A DNA stretch of 64,000 nt from Collimonas arenae (GCF_001584165.1 NZ_CP013233.1:744001-808000); one strand, 5' to 3'; shown: positions 1 to 10,486, counted from the stretch's first letter. The notes: generated from the letters alone by a model not told the origin. Program-made: numbers and translations.

Positions 1-302
1 GTAAGGTAGGGATTAAATTGTGCCAGTTCGCCCATCATTTCGACAGCGAGTTGCCGCAAATGCAATAGTCGTCCAGGTTGGGTGTCGCCGAAGAATAAAT
101 CATTATAGATGCGCACTTCTTCTTCGATCTGGGCGTTATCGGGCAGGAATTCACCGCGAACCCGTTTGTTGCCCAGGCACATTTTGACGGCTTTGCGTTT
201 TGCGGTGCCGTAATCGGCGCCGTCTTCCGCGATCATGCGTGCCGCCGTTGCGGCAATTTCCGCGCGCAGTTGTTCTAGTTCAGGAGAGAGATTGGATGCC
301 AT
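1..302 (-). CDS. Conserved hypothetical protein, N-terminal part (runs off the window)
   Basis: The minus strand is open from an ATG at 302 to the window edge, giving 100 codons with no stop. The peptide begins MASNLSPELEQLRAEI, is rich in charged and Ala residues, and ends at the edge with FNPYL. I recall a similar N-terminus in a betaproteobacterial family found next to mpl and sometimes called nucleotidyltransferase-like, but the catalytic part lies outside the window, so no function is assigned. It is divergent from mpl, and the 157 bases between them should hold both promoters. Confidence 0.6.
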   Translation of the reverse strand, partial: MASNLSPELEQLRAEIAATAARMIAEDGADYGTAKRKAVKMCLGNKRVRGEFLPDNAQIEEEVRIYNDLFFGDTQPGRLLHLRQLAVEMMGELAQFNPYL

Positions 303-459
303 GAGCGGGATCATAAAGCGATTTTGAGTTAACGTGCCATTCCGTCGTAATCGAGGGGCCGAAGTCGCCCGGAAAAAATCTAGGCGTCAGTTTATCGGTC
401 AAACCGGCCGCTCAGGTAAAATCACGGTATTCCTCTTAGTAGAATAGTGAAACTCAAGA

Positions 460-1848
460 ATGCATATTCATATCCTTGGTATTTGCGGCACCTTTATGGG
501 CGGTTTGGCGGTGTTGGCTAAACGGGCCGGACATAAAGTGACCGGCTGCGATGCCAATGTGTACCCGCCGATGAGCACCCAGCTTGAGGCCCAAGGCATC
601 GAACTGATCCAGGGTTTCGGCCCGGAACAGATAAACCTGCAGCCGGACTTGTTCGTGATCGGCAATGTCGTCTCGCGCGGTAATCCCTTGATGGAAGAGA
701 TACTGAACCGCGGTTTGCCGTATGTCTCGGGGCCGCAATGGATCGGCGAGCATATCCTGCGCGATAAATGGGTCCTGGCGGTGGCTGGCACACATGGCAA
801 GACCACGACTTCTGCGATGCTGGCCTGGATTCTGGAAGACGCCGGTTACGATCCGGGTTTCCTGATCGGCGGCGTACCGATGAATTTCGGCATATCGGCC
901 AGACTGTCGGGCAAGGCTGATGCTGCGGCATCGTCGTTCTTCGTGATCGAAGCCGATGAATACGACACCGCATTCTTCGACAAGCGCAGCAAGTTTGTCC
1001 ACTATCACGCCAAGACAGCGATTCTGAATAACCTGGAATACGATCACGCCGATATCTTTCCTGAGCTGGCGGCGATCGAAACGCAGTTCCATCATCTGGT
1101 CCGCACCGTCCCCGGTGTCGGCCGCCTGGTTGTGAATGCCCGCGAGCCGGCGTTGCAACGGGTGTTGCAACGCGGTTGCTGGAGCGAAAAGGAAATGTTT
1201 GGCGGCGATCAGCAAGGCTGGTCGCTCCATACCCTGGATAATGACGACTTTGAAGTGAGCTTCAATGGCGAGTTGCAGGGCGTCGTGCAATGGCAGTTGA
1301 GTGGAGAGCACAATCGCATGAATGCGCTGGCGGCCATTGCCGCTGCCCGTCATGTTGGTGTGCCCACGGCGCAGGCGATTGCTGCACTGGGCAAGTTTGA
1401 AAACGTCAAGCGCCGCATGGAGTTGCGCGGCACGGTGCGCGATATCGCGGTGTATGACGATTTTGCCCACCATCCGACCGCCATTGCCACGACGGTGGCG
1501 GGCTTGCGCAAGAAGGTGGGCAAGGCGCGCATCCTGGCGGTGCTGGAGCCGCGTTCAAATACGATGAAGCTGGGCGCCATGAAAGATGCGCTGCCTGGTA
1601 GTTTGGGCGAAGCCGACCTGGTGTTCGGCTACGGCGCCAAAGGCACAGGCAAGGAAGCGCTCGATTGGAACCTGGGTGAGGCGTTGCAGCCGCTTGGCGA
1701 CAAAGCGAGTGCTTACGATGATCTCGAACAATTGGTGGTGGCGATTGCCAAGGCCGCCAAGCCGGGTGACCAGGTGCTGGTAATGAGCAATGGCGGTTTC
1801 GGTGGCGTCCATCAGAAAATCCTGGCGGCCTTGTCTGGATTGCAATGA
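460..1848 (+). CDS. mpl: UDP-N-acetylmuramate:L-alanyl-gamma-D-glutamyl-meso-diaminopimelate ligase (Mpl)
   Basis: This cytoplasmic Mur-ligase-family enzyme reattaches the murein tripeptide to UDP-MurNAc during peptidoglycan recycling. The 462-residue length is normal for Mpl. The N-terminus (MHIHILGICGTFMGGLA) is typical of the family, the ATP loop GTHGKTTT lies at residues 110-117, and the Mur-ligase segments EADEYD and DDFAHHPT follow. The Mpl-type N-terminus separates it from MurC. Its stop overlaps the start of the esterase gene by 4 bases, suggesting translational coupling. Confidence 0.95.
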   Translation: MHIHILGICGTFMGGLAVLAKRAGHKVTGCDANVYPPMSTQLEAQGIELIQGFGPEQINLQPDLFVIGNVVSRGNPLMEEILNRGLPYVSGPQWIGEHILRDKWVLAVAGTHGKTTTSAMLAWILEDAGYDPGFLIGGVPMNFGISARLSGKADAAASSFFVIEADEYDTAFFDKRSKFVHYHAKTAILNNLEYDHADIFPELAAIETQFHHLVRTVPGVGRLVVNAREPALQRVLQRGCWSEKEMFGGDQQGWSLHTLDNDDFEVSFNGELQGVVQWQLSGEHNRMNALAAIAAARHVGVPTAQAIAALGKFENVKRRMELRGTVRDIAVYDDFAHHPTAIATTVAGLRKKVGKARILAVLEPRSNTMKLGAMKDALPGSLGEADLVFGYGAKGTGKEALDWNLGEALQPLGDKASAYDDLEQLVVAIAKAAKPGDQVLVMSNGGFGGVHQKILAALSGLQ

Positions 1849-2444
1849 TTCTATATCTGCACGGCTTCCGCTCATCGCCGCAATCTTTCAAGGCGCGCCT
1901 GCTGGCCGAACGCATGCAACAGCTGGGACGTGCGGATAACTATCTGTGTCCACAGTTACCGGCGTCGCCGGCCGCTGCGATCGGCCTGGCGCAAGACTGC
2001 ATCAAGGATTGCAAGCCGGCCGACCTGACCCTGATCGGTTCGTCGCTGGGCGGTTACTATGCCACCTGGCTGGCCGAGCAGATCGGTTGTCGCGCGGTCC
2101 TGCTGAATCCGGCGGTTAAGCCGCCGCGCGATCTGGAAAAATATGTCGGCGTCAGCACCCAATATCACTCCGACGAGCCGTTTGAATTCAAACGCGAGTA
2201 CATCGCAGAATTGCAGGCCTTGCAAATTGACCACATTACACGGCCTGAGCGCTATTTCCTGATCGCCGCAACCGGCGACGAAGTGCTCGATTGGCGAGAG
2301 ATGGTCGGCCATTATCCGCAGGCCAGGCAAGTGGTGATCGAGGGGAGTGACCACGGCATTAGCGAATTCGCCGATTATGCTGATGCGGTGCTGGCATTTT
2401 GTGGCATCCCGCTGACTGCCGGCGCGGCCGGATCGGGCCTCTGA
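1845..2444 (+). CDS. YqiA/YcfP-family alpha/beta-hydrolase (predicted esterase)
   Basis: The 199-residue protein opens with a short strand and the oxyanion segment LYLHGF. The nucleophile elbow is GSSLGG near residue 67. A late Asp (ATGDEVLDW) and a His in GSDHGISEF complete a plausible Ser-Asp-His triad. Length and motifs match the YqiA group of small cytoplasmic esterases, whose physiological substrate is not known to me. It overlaps mpl by 4 bases upstream and ubiC by 1 base downstream (TGATG), so the three genes look like one operon. Confidence 0.85.
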   Translation: MILYLHGFRSSPQSFKARLLAERMQQLGRADNYLCPQLPASPAAAIGLAQDCIKDCKPADLTLIGSSLGGYYATWLAEQIGCRAVLLNPAVKPPRDLEKYVGVSTQYHSDEPFEFKREYIAELQALQIDHITRPERYFLIAATGDEVLDWREMVGHYPQARQVVIEGSDHGISEFADYADAVLAFCGIPLTAGAAGSGL

Positions 2445-3106
2445 TGCCGCGTTCCCATACCTTTGCCAAATGGCATGAGCACGCGAATGGCGTTCATCCA
2501 TCGGACAATATGCGCGACTGGCTGACCGATCGGGCTTCGCTGACCTACAAGCTGATGGCGCATTGCCAGCAATTCCGGGTACAGCGCCTGCGTCAGCAGC
2601 GCGCCATGTGCCTGGCTGATGAATGGCGGGAAATTGCGCTGCCGCGCCGTCTGCAGGTACAGGAACGGGATGTCCTGCTGCGTTGCGACGGCCGCCCGAT
2701 GGTACTGGGACATACCGTGGTGGCGCTCGATGCGACGACGACAGAATGGCCGTTTTTCAGCACCTTGGGTGAGCGCTCACTCGGTACGACGCTATTCGGC
2801 GATCCGCTGGTGGCGCGCGGCCAGTTGCAATTTGCCCGTTTGTACAGCAGCCATCCTTTGGTGCGGCGCATGTGTACTGCGGTCGGGGTAGACCGTTTCG
2901 CCTTTCCCTTATGGGCCAGGCGTTCGGCCTTTCGCCGTAAAACCGGCGTGATGTTGGTGACGGAGGTGTTTTTTCCAGAAATCGACGAACTGCGACGGGT
3001 GCGGCCCGACCTGAAAATGGTGTTTTCCGCAGCAGCCGTTGCCGGTGATTCATCCCGGCACGTTCCTCCGGCCTTCCATCCACTATCATTTGGCGCTGTT
3101 AAGTAA
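2444..3106 (+). CDS. ubiC: Chorismate--pyruvate lyase (UbiC)
   Basis: UbiC converts chorismate to 4-hydroxybenzoate and pyruvate, the first committed step of ubiquinone synthesis. From the ATG at 2444 the product is 220 residues and shows family features: WLTDRASLT near the N-terminus, a central GHTVV strand with LGERSLGTTLF, and a C-terminal WARRSAFRR...VTEVFFPEI segment. The frame is open further upstream to a TTG at 2399, but the ATG overlapping the preceding stop gives the usual UbiC N-terminus. The product ends about 90 bases before the RNase gene. Confidence 0.9.
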   Translation: MPRSHTFAKWHEHANGVHPSDNMRDWLTDRASLTYKLMAHCQQFRVQRLRQQRAMCLADEWREIALPRRLQVQERDVLLRCDGRPMVLGHTVVALDATTTEWPFFSTLGERSLGTTLFGDPLVARGQLQFARLYSSHPLVRRMCTAVGVDRFAFPLWARRSAFRRKTGVMLVTEVFFPEIDELRRVRPDLKMVFSAAAVAGDSSRHVPPAFHPLSFGAVK

Positions 3107-3196
3107 TCAGTAAGTAATTCTGCAAGCAGTGAGATAAACAAGTAAGCACACTGCGCTGACAGCGGTATCATCAGAAATCCACACGTAAAGCATGCA

Positions 3197-5296
3197 ATGA
3201 ATCTATTTTTCGAAGAGTCCGGCGACTTTAAAGCAGGTGTCGTACTGTCGCAGCAAGGCGAGGCCTATCAGGTAGAACTGCCAACGGGCAAGCGCAGCAA
3301 GGTCAAATCCAAGGACGTGCTGCTGCAATACAGTGCACCGTCACCGCAGGAATTGCTGGAAGAGGCGCAACGCATCGCGCAGGAGATTGAGCTGGATTTC
3401 CTGTGGGAAGTCGCTGGCCAGGAAGAGTTCGGATTTACCGAACTGGGCGCAGAATATTTCGGCCATGCGCCGCTGCCTGCGGAAGCCGCCGGTTTGTTGC
3501 TGAGCTTGCACACGGCGCCGATTTATTTCTATAAAAAGGGCCGGGGGCGCTACAAGGCAGCGCCGGAAGCGTCGCTCAGGGCAGCGCAGGCCGGGATTGA
3601 GAAAAAGAAACAGCAGGGCTTGATCCAGGCGCAATACGTGGAGCAGCTCAAGGCTGGCGAGTTGCCGGACGTGATGAAGCCGCTGGTGCTGCAATTGCTA
3701 TTCAAGCCGGATAAGAACAGCATTGAATATAAGGCGCTGGACGCCGCTTGCAATGAATTGCAGACGTCGCCGCAACGCCTGATGCTGAAGGTTGGCGGGA
3801 TTGCGTCGGCGAAGCAATTGCATCTGTCGAAATTCCTGCTGGAGTTTTTCCCCAAGGGCGCCGGTTTCCCCAAGATCACTATCCCGACAGTAGCAGAGTT
3901 GCCGCTGGCGGCGGTGCAGGCCTTCTCCATCGACGATGTGACCACTACCGAAATCGACGATGCGTTGTCGGTACAGACGCTGGCCGATGGCAATATCCGG
4001 GTCGGCATTCACATCGCGGCGCCGGGCCTGGGCATCAAGCGCGGCGATGCGCTGGATGCTATTGCGCGCCAGCGCATGTCGACCGTGTATATGCCGGGAG
4101 ACAAGATCACCATGTTACCGGATGAACTGGTCGAGGCCTTCACGCTGGCGGAAGGCAAGAACTGTCCGGCGCTGTCGCTGTACGCCACTCTCAATCCGCA
4201 GGACTGGAGCGTGATCAGCACGGAAAGCCGCGCCGAACTGGTGCCGATTTCGGCCAACCTGCGCCACAACACGCTCGACGAACTGGTGACCGAAGAGAAC
4301 CTCGCCAACGATGCCGGTGACTATCCGCACAAGGCCGATATCGCAGTGTTGTGGAAATGGATACAAGTGCTGGAGCAAGGCCGTATGGCCAAGCGCGAAA
4401 GTTTCGGTCTGCGGCCAGAGCAAAACAACCGGGTCGATTTCAATTTCTATGTGGAAGACGATGTCGTCACCATCGCTCGCCGCAAGCGCGGCGCGCCACT
4501 CGACAAGATCGTCGCCGAGCTGATGATTTTTGCCAACAGCAGCTGGGGCAAGTTGATGTCGGATCATGGCGTACCGGGCATTTATCGGGCGCAGGGCGGT
4601 GGTAGCGGTGGCTGGGCTGCCAAGATGCAGGTGCGCATGGTCACGCATGCAGCGCCGCACCAAGGCCTGGGTGTGGATCAATATGCGTGGAGCACTTCGC
4701 CATTGCGCCGCTATACCGACCTGGTCAACCAATGGCAGATCCTGGCATGCATCGAAGGTGGTGTTGCGGCGCCGCTGGTAGCACCGTTCAAGCCGCGCGA
4801 TGCCGATCTGTTTGCGATCGTCTCCGGCTTTGACGCGGCTTATTCGGGCTACGGCGATTTCCAGTCGAACATGGAGCGCTACTGGTGTTTGCGCTGGTTG
4901 GAACAGGAGCAGGCACGTCAGGTCGAGGCAGCGGTGCTGAAAGACGAGATACTGCGATTGGCGGCGATCCCGCTGATTATCAAATTGCCAGGCATGCAAC
5001 AGCTGGCACGCGGCACCCAGGTCAAGCTGGATATCCTGCGGTGGGACGAAGTTGACCTGACGGTTGAGGCGCGTCTGCTGGAAGTGTGCGCGGCGCCGAG
5101 CGCCGATGCGCAGCAGCTGGATGAGGCAGAGGATGAAGAGATTGCTGAGGAGTTGGATGCGGCAATGGACATGCCGCACGAAACAGTGGAAGTGCCGACG
5201 CCAGATCAGGCGGGCGAGGTGGGCGCATCTGCAGAAGCCCGGCAGTCAGTTGATGACGAGAGCATTGTTCAAGAAGCCAAGCCACAGGCTGATTGA
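3197..5296 (+). CDS. RNB-domain exoribonuclease (RNase II/R family)
   Basis: The 699-residue protein has an N-terminal RNA-binding region and a central RNB catalytic domain. The segment AFSIDDVTTTEIDDALS (about residues 238-254) holds the metal-binding Asp cluster, followed by GIHIAAPG and a later YAWSTSPLRRYTDLVNQ segment typical of RNB enzymes. The last 60 residues are acidic and Glu/Asp-rich. It should degrade single-stranded RNA 3' to 5'. RNase II and RNase R cannot be told apart safely here, although the length and lack of a long basic tail favour an RNase II-like enzyme. Confidence 0.88.
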   Translation: MNLFFEESGDFKAGVVLSQQGEAYQVELPTGKRSKVKSKDVLLQYSAPSPQELLEEAQRIAQEIELDFLWEVAGQEEFGFTELGAEYFGHAPLPAEAAGLLLSLHTAPIYFYKKGRGRYKAAPEASLRAAQAGIEKKKQQGLIQAQYVEQLKAGELPDVMKPLVLQLLFKPDKNSIEYKALDAACNELQTSPQRLMLKVGGIASAKQLHLSKFLLEFFPKGAGFPKITIPTVAELPLAAVQAFSIDDVTTTEIDDALSVQTLADGNIRVGIHIAAPGLGIKRGDALDAIARQRMSTVYMPGDKITMLPDELVEAFTLAEGKNCPALSLYATLNPQDWSVISTESRAELVPISANLRHNTLDELVTEENLANDAGDYPHKADIAVLWKWIQVLEQGRMAKRESFGLRPEQNNRVDFNFYVEDDVVTIARRKRGAPLDKIVAELMIFANSSWGKLMSDHGVPGIYRAQGGGSGGWAAKMQVRMVTHAAPHQGLGVDQYAWSTSPLRRYTDLVNQWQILACIEGGVAAPLVAPFKPRDADLFAIVSGFDAAYSGYGDFQSNMERYWCLRWLEQEQARQVEAAVLKDEILRLAAIPLIIKLPGMQQLARGTQVKLDILRWDEVDLTVEARLLEVCAAPSADAQQLDEAEDEEIAEELDAAMDMPHETVEVPTPDQAGEVGASAEARQSVDDESIVQEAKPQAD

Positions 5297-5392
5297 ATCC
5301 GCGACAAGCGATGAAGCGACTGTAAATTTCCCGTTGGAATGTCGCTTTGTCGTAGAATCCCTTTCTTCCTTATAGCGACTTGTGGCTCACGC

Positions 5393-6292
5393 GTGAAATC
5401 CATTTTTCAAAATCGAATCCTGGTCGGCGCCATTGTGGCGTCAGTCGTCGCGCACGCCGCGTTGCTGGCGGTGCGCTTTACCGGCGCCGACGCGTTCAAA
5501 CTGAAGCCGACCGATCCCCTGCTGGAAGTGATTCTGGTCAACGCCAAACACAGCACCAGGCCGGTCAAGCCGGAGGCGCTGGCGCAAGCCAACCTGGACG
5601 GCGGTGGCAATGCCGATGCCGGGCGCGCCAAGTCGCCGCTACCGGATCTGCGCAAATCGGAGGATGGCGACAACGTGATGGCCGCCAAGCGCCGCATTGA
5701 ACAGCTGGAGCAGCAGCAGCAACAGATGTTGGCGCAGATGCGCAAGGAAACGCCGCTGAAGTTGCCGGCCATGAGCGTGCAAGACAAGGCCAGCGACAAT
5801 ACGCCGCAGCCGAACGGCAGCGACCTGGTTGAAAGCGCCAAGGCGATCGCCCGCAAGGAAGCGGAGATCGCCAAGAACATCGACGATTACAACAAGCGGC
5901 CGAAGAAGACACAGATCACGCCGAGCACGCGTGCAGTTGGTTATGCGGCTTACTACAAGGCGTTCCAGGACCGCGTCGAAAAACTGGGCACGCTGAATTT
6001 TCCGAAAAAGAATGGCCGCAACCTGTACGGGAAGCTGGTGGTGTACATCCCGATCTACCAGGACGGTTCGATTTACACCAAGGAAGGCGGAGCCCGTATC
6101 GAACGTGGTTCGGGCAATCCCGATCTGGATAGCGCAACCTTGAAGATCATCGAACGCTCGGCGCCGTTTGGTCGCTTTCCTGAGAACATGCGCAGCAGCG
6201 GCAAGGACGACGTATGGGAAGTGATCTCGACTTTTGAATTTACCCGCGACGGCTTGCTCGAGGCGCAGCTGATGGGAGGAAGCAACCAATGA
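5393..6292 (+). CDS. tonB: TonB-family energy transducer
   Basis: TonB couples the proton-motive force, through ExbB/ExbD, to outer-membrane transporters. From the GTG at 5393 the product is 299 residues with one N-terminal membrane segment (ILVGAIVASVVAHAALLAV, about residues 9-27), a Gln-rich coiled linker (EQLEQQQQQML), and a C-terminal TonB fold with YAAYYKAFQDRVEKLG and later DLDSATLKIIERSAPF. The frame is open to 5339, but the GTG puts the membrane anchor at the expected place. The stop overlaps aroE by 4 bases. No exbB/exbD is in the window. Confidence 0.85.
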   Translation: MKSIFQNRILVGAIVASVVAHAALLAVRFTGADAFKLKPTDPLLEVILVNAKHSTRPVKPEALAQANLDGGGNADAGRAKSPLPDLRKSEDGDNVMAAKRRIEQLEQQQQQMLAQMRKETPLKLPAMSVQDKASDNTPQPNGSDLVESAKAIARKEAEIAKNIDDYNKRPKKTQITPSTRAVGYAAYYKAFQDRVEKLGTLNFPKKNGRNLYGKLVVYIPIYQDGSIYTKEGGARIERGSGNPDLDSATLKIIERSAPFGRFPENMRSSGKDDVWEVISTFEFTRDGLLEAQLMGGSNQ

Positions 6293-7128
6293 CCGATGCA
6301 ACGTCATTCGCTGAGTATGTGGTGATCGGTAATCCGATTGCACACAGCAAATCTCCCGATATCCACACCCGTTTTGCCGCCGACACCGCGCAAGACCTGC
6401 GCTACGGACGTTTGCTGGCGCCGCTGGATGGCTTCGTCGCGGCGGTGCAGGAATTCGTCGCACAGGGAGGAAAGGGGGCCAACGTTACCGTGCCATTCAA
6501 ACTGGAAGCCTATGCGCTGGCGACCACCTTGACTACCAGGGCCAAGGCTGCGGGCGCTGTCAATACGCTGAAGTTCGATGGCGGCGGCATGCTTGGAGAT
6601 AACACTGACGGCATCGGCCTGGTCACTGATATTGCGCGTAACGCGGGCTTCGATCTGGAGGGGAAGAAAATTCTTTTGCTGGGCGCCGGCGGCGCTGCGC
6701 GCGGCGTCATTTTGCCGTTGCTGGAATCGCACCCGGCACAACTGGTGATTGCCAACCGCACGCCGGCCAAAGCACTCGAACTGGTGCAACAATTCCAGCC
6801 TTTCGCCGAACAGTGTGCGCTGAGCGCCTGCGGTTTTGCCGATGTGCAGCAACAGTTCGACCTGGTAATCAATGCGACATCGGCCAGCCTGCAGGCTGAC
6901 GTGCCGCCGATTGCGCCGCAGGTGTTCGGTGTGGCAACGCTGGCCTACGACATGATGTACGGCAAGCAGCCGACGGTGTTCATGCAATTTGCCGCGGCGC
7001 ATGGTGCGCAGGTGCGTGACGGCCTCGGCATGCTGGTGGAGCAGGCGGCAGAATCCTTCTTCGTCTGGCGTGGCGTGCGTCCGCGAACGGATGCCGTATT
7101 TGTGTCATTGCGCACGCAGTTGTCGTAG
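6289..7128 (+). CDS. aroE: Shikimate dehydrogenase (AroE)
   Basis: AroE reduces 3-dehydroshikimate to shikimate with NADPH in aromatic amino acid synthesis. The 279-residue product shows the substrate site NPIAHSKSPDIH near residue 14, GANVTVPFK with the catalytic Lys, DNTDGIG, and the dinucleotide loop LLLGAGGAARGV followed by NRT, typical of NADPH preference. It is translationally coupled to tonB (ATGA overlap) and followed by mtgA, an order common in betaproteobacteria. Confidence 0.96.
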   Translation: MTDATSFAEYVVIGNPIAHSKSPDIHTRFAADTAQDLRYGRLLAPLDGFVAAVQEFVAQGGKGANVTVPFKLEAYALATTLTTRAKAAGAVNTLKFDGGGMLGDNTDGIGLVTDIARNAGFDLEGKKILLLGAGGAARGVILPLLESHPAQLVIANRTPAKALELVQQFQPFAEQCALSACGFADVQQQFDLVINATSASLQADVPPIAPQVFGVATLAYDMMYGKQPTVFMQFAAAHGAQVRDGLGMLVEQAAESFFVWRGVRPRTDAVFVSLRTQLS

Positions 7129-7214
7129 CGGCGACGCATCAGAGAGCAGCCGTAGAACGGCCAGTTAGGCAATCCGAGTGACCTTGTCCTCAATCGATCA
7201 AGCAGGAAACAAGA

Positions 7215-7910
7215 ATGAAATCAGTGGGCAAAATAATATTGCGTTTGTGCATGCTGCTGGTCGCCGCAATCTTGCTGTTGCAAGTCTATTTTTTCGTACA
7301 GATCTGGTGGTGGGTGGACCACAATCCGAGTTCCACCAGCTTCATGCGAGCGCGCCTTTCTGAGTTGCGCGAGACGGTGCCGGATGCGCAGCTGCAATTC
7401 AAATGGGTGCCTTATGCGCGCATCTCTACCAACCTGAAACGCGCGATCATTGCCTCTGAAGACGCCAATTTCTCCGAACATGACGGAGTCGATTGGGACG
7501 CCTTGCAGAAGGCCTACGAAAAAAATGAAAAGAAAGGCAAGGTGGTACGCGGCGGTTCCACCATCACGCAGCAATTGGCGAAAAATCTGTTCCTGTCCGG
7601 CGAGCGCAGTTATTTGCGCAAGGGGCAAGAATTGATCATTACCTACATGCTTGAATTCTGGATGGATAAAGAGCGCATCTTCGAGATCTATCTGAACGTG
7701 GTGGAGTGGGGCAATGGGGTTTTCGGCGCCGAAGCCGCAGCTCAGCACTACTATAAAACTTCCGCCGCCAACCTCGGCGCCAGCCAGGCTGCGCGGCTCG
7801 CGGTGATGTTGCCGAAGCCGCGCTTCTACGACAAGAATCGCGGCTCTGCGTACCTGTCGCAACGCACTGGGCTGATTTTGCGGCGTATGGGATCAGCTGA
7901 ATTGCCTTAG
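7215..7910 (+). CDS. mtgA: Monofunctional biosynthetic peptidoglycan transglycosylase (MtgA)
   Basis: MtgA polymerises lipid II into glycan strands without a transpeptidase domain. The 231-residue protein has one N-terminal membrane anchor (about residues 9-31) and a GT51 domain. The catalytic Glu is in [12 protein letters not shown], followed by [17 protein letters not shown] and [20 protein letters not shown]. All the signature blocks are intact and the length is normal. Confidence 0.95.
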   Translation: MKSVGKIILRLCMLLVAAILLLQVYFFVQIWWWVDHNPSSTSFMRARLSELRETVPDAQLQFKWVPYARISTNLKRAIIASEDANFSEHDGVDWDALQKAYEKNEKKGKVVRGGSTITQQLAKNLFLSGERSYLRKGQELIITYMLEFWMDKERIFEIYLNVVEWGNGVFGAEAAAQHYYKTSAANLGASQAARLAVMLPKPRFYDKNRGSAYLSQRTGLILRRMGSAELP

Positions 7911-8013
7911 AATGCGGACTTGCCAGAAGTTGTTTAAATTGCAGTGAATGTGAATTTCCCCGACGCAAAAACTGAAGAGCAACTTCTCTGAAAAATCTGT
8001 CTGCGAGATAAGC

Positions 8014-8978
8014 ATGATCAATGTATTCGTATTGCAAAACGGTCGCCTGAACCAGGTCAACATCGAGAGTCACAGTGATCTTGAAAAAGTGCAGCCGGTA
8101 TGGGTCGACCTGACCGAGCCGAACGATCAGGAACGAGCCTGGGTCAAGAGCATCTATGGCGTGACCTTGCCGGGTGAAGACGAGGTCAAGGACATCGAAG
8201 CGTCGGCCCGCTATTACGAGGCAGAAAACGGTGATCTGCATCTGCGTACCGACTTCCTGTTTGAAGAAGACGATGGTCCTTCGTCAACCGTTACCGTGGC
8301 CTTTATCCTGGCGCGCAATATCCTGTTTTCAGTGCATGGCGAGGATTTGCCGGTGTTTCGTCTAGTGCGGATGCGGGCGCGTTCGAGGCCAGGGTCGATC
8401 GGCGATTACAAGGATGTGCTGCTCGATCTGTACCAGACCGACGCCGAGTATTCGGCCGACGCGCTGGAAGGCGTGTACAAGACACTGGATGAGGTGAGCC
8501 AGCGCGTACTGCAAAAGAAGTTGACCGATCAGGCCGCCGCTGAAGCGTTGAATGCCATGGCGCACGAGGAAGATTTGAACGGCCGGATTCGCCGCAACAT
8601 GATGGATACGCGCGCGCTGTCAGTTTCCTGATGCGCGGCCGCCTGCTGAGCGTGGACCAGTTCGAAGATGCGCGGCAGATTCTGCGCGACATCGAATCGC
8701 TAGACGGTCACACTGCTTTTCTGTTCGATAAAATCAACTTCCTGATGGATGCCACGGTCGGTTTCATCAACATCAACCAGAACAAGATCATCAAGATTTT
8801 CTCGGTGGCCTCGGTGGCGTTCTTGCCGCCGACACTGATCGCCAGCATCTACGGCATGAACTTCCGCTTCATGCCAGAGTTTGAATGGCATCTGGGCTAT
8901 CCGCTGGCATTGGTGCTGATGGTGTGCTCGGCGATCACGCCGTTCTGGTATTTCCGTCGACGTGGCTGGTTGAACTGA
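8014..8978 (+). CDS. corA: Magnesium/cobalt transporter CorA (frame broken by one missing base)
   Basis: Two abutting frames, 8014-8631 and 8631-8978, together give one 321-residue CorA. The first carries the cytoplasmic domain ending [11 protein letters not shown]. The second continues with [19 protein letters not shown] and ends with two membrane helices and the CorA signature YGMNF. The frame is lost near 8612 in a CGCGCG run; one extra C restores the expected sequence through the junction, and the total length is 3n-1. Nothing else is damaged, so a sequence error is likelier than a dead gene. It is convergent with hemL across a palindromic repeat. Confidence 0.88.
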
Positions 8979-9010
8979 AAACCGAATAGACGAGCCCGTC
9001 CTTCCGATTA

Positions 9011-9090
9011 CGTCATTCCCGCATACGCGGGAATCCAAGTTGCAGAAGATGGCCGTGAAAATGGATTCCGGCGTTCGCGGGAATGACAGC
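9011..9090. repeat. Dispersed palindromic repeat (REP/BIME-like), copy 1
   Basis: An inverted pair CGTCATTCCCGC ... GCGGGAATGACAGC brackets inner palindromes (CCCGCATACGCGGG and CCGGCGTTCGCGGG). It lies between the convergent corA and hemL genes, where it could act as a bidirectional terminator. A second copy with the same plan is at 26133-26200. Confidence 0.75.
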
Positions 9091-9121
9091 TTCGCCTAGA
9101 CCGGCATGTAGCGAGCGGATT

Positions 9122-10405
9122 TTAAGCCAGTTGCCCAAACGCGCTGCGCGCTGCGGCGATGGTAGCCTCAATCACGGCGTCGTCATGCTGCGCCGAGACA
9201 AAGCCCGCTTCGAATGCCGATGGCGCCAGGTAGACGCCGGCATCCAGCATCGCATGGAAGAATTTGTTGAACAAATCCTTGTTGGATTTCATCACGGCTG
9301 CGTAAGTGCCTGGCACTGCGTCCGCGAAATACAAACCAAACATGCCGCCGATTGCATCGCCGATGAACGTGACGCCGGCATCTTTTGCTGCCTGGTTCAA
9401 GCCGCCGACCAGCTTCTCGGTTTGCGCTCCCAATCTGTCGTAGAAACCCGGCTCCTGAATCAGTTTGAGCGTGCTCATGCCCGCCGCTACCGCCACCGGA
9501 TTGCCGGACAGGGTGCCGGCCTGGTACACCGAACCGAGTGGCGCCATGTGCGCCATCAAGTCGGCACGCCCGCCGAAGGCCGCTACCGGCAAGCCGCCGC
9601 CGATGACCTTGCCCAGCGCCGTGATGTCGGGAGCAATGCCGTACAGTGATTGCGCGCCGCCAAGGGCGACACGGAAGCCGCACATGACTTCATCGAAAAT
9701 CAGCACGGCGCCGTACTGCGTGCACAGGCGGCGCATGGTTTGCAGGAATTCCGGCGTTGCGCGTACCAGGTTCATGTTGCCGGCCACCGGCTCGACGATC
9801 ACGCAGGCGATCTGGTCGCCCATGTTCTTGAACGCATCCTCAAGCTGCTCGGTGTTGTTGTAGTCCAGCACCAGCGTGTGCTTGACGAAATCTTCCGGTA
9901 CGCCGGCCGAAGTCGGGTTGCCGAACGTAAGCAGGCCGCTGCCAGCCTTAACCAGCAGCGAATCGGCGTGGCCGTGATAGCAGCCTTCAAACTTGACGAT
10001 CTTGTCGCGGCCGGTGGCACCGCGCGCCAGGCGCAGTGCGCTCATGGTCGCTTCAGTGCCGCTGGATACCAGGCGCACTTGCTCGATTGATGGCACCAGC
10101 TTGCAGATTTCTTCGGCGATCTCAATTTCGCCTTGGGTCGGTGCGCCGAAGCTGAGGCCGCGTGCCGCCGCGTCCTGTACTGCCTTGATCACGGTCGGAT
10201 GCGCATGGCCGACAATTGCCGGTCCCCAGGAGCCGATGTAATCGATGTAGCGGCGATCGTCGGCATCCCAGAAATACGGGCCTTCGGCGCGCGTGATGAA
10301 GCGTGGCGTGCCGCCGACTGAGCGGAAAGCGCGCACCGGGGAATTGACGCCGCCAGGGGTAGTCAGTTGTGCGCGGGCGAAGAGGGTATCGTTGTTGGAT
10401 TTCAT
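9122..10405 (-). CDS. hemL: Glutamate-1-semialdehyde 2,1-aminomutase (HemL)
   Basis: HemL makes 5-aminolevulinate from glutamate-1-semialdehyde in C5-pathway tetrapyrrole synthesis. The 427-residue protein is a PLP class III aminotransferase-fold enzyme: [12 protein letters not shown] at the start, [35 protein letters not shown] and the PLP lysine in [11 protein letters not shown]. Length and motifs are intact. It lies downstream of thiD on the same strand, 81 bases apart, and converges on corA. Confidence 0.97.
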   Translation of the reverse strand: MKSNNDTLFARAQLTTPGGVNSPVRAFRSVGGTPRFITRAEGPYFWDADDRRYIDYIGSWGPAIVGHAHPTVIKAVQDAAARGLSFGAPTQGEIEIAEEICKLVPSIEQVRLVSSGTEATMSALRLARGATGRDKIVKFEGCYHGHADSLLVKAGSGLLTFGNPTSAGVPEDFVKHTLVLDYNNTEQLEDAFKNMGDQIACVIVEPVAGNMNLVRATPEFLQTMRRLCTQYGAVLIFDEVMCGFRVALGGAQSLYGIAPDITALGKVIGGGLPVAAFGGRADLMAHMAPLGSVYQAGTLSGNPVAVAAGMSTLKLIQEPGFYDRLGAQTEKLVGGLNQAAKDAGVTFIGDAIGGMFGLYFADAVPGTYAAVMKSNKDLFNKFFHAMLDAGVYLAPSAFEAGFVSAQHDDAVIEATIAAARSAFGQLA

Positions 10406-10486
10406 AAGATTCTAATTTCTTGTTTCATGTTCATTACAGTATTTAACAGGCGCTAGGCCAAGCTGGTGCAGAAGAGCCTCGACACA

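Noticed and set aside
454..1473. 339-codon minus-strand ORF opposite mpl
   Set aside because: Shadow of mpl in high-GC DNA. The translation has no family motif and its neighbours are on the plus strand.
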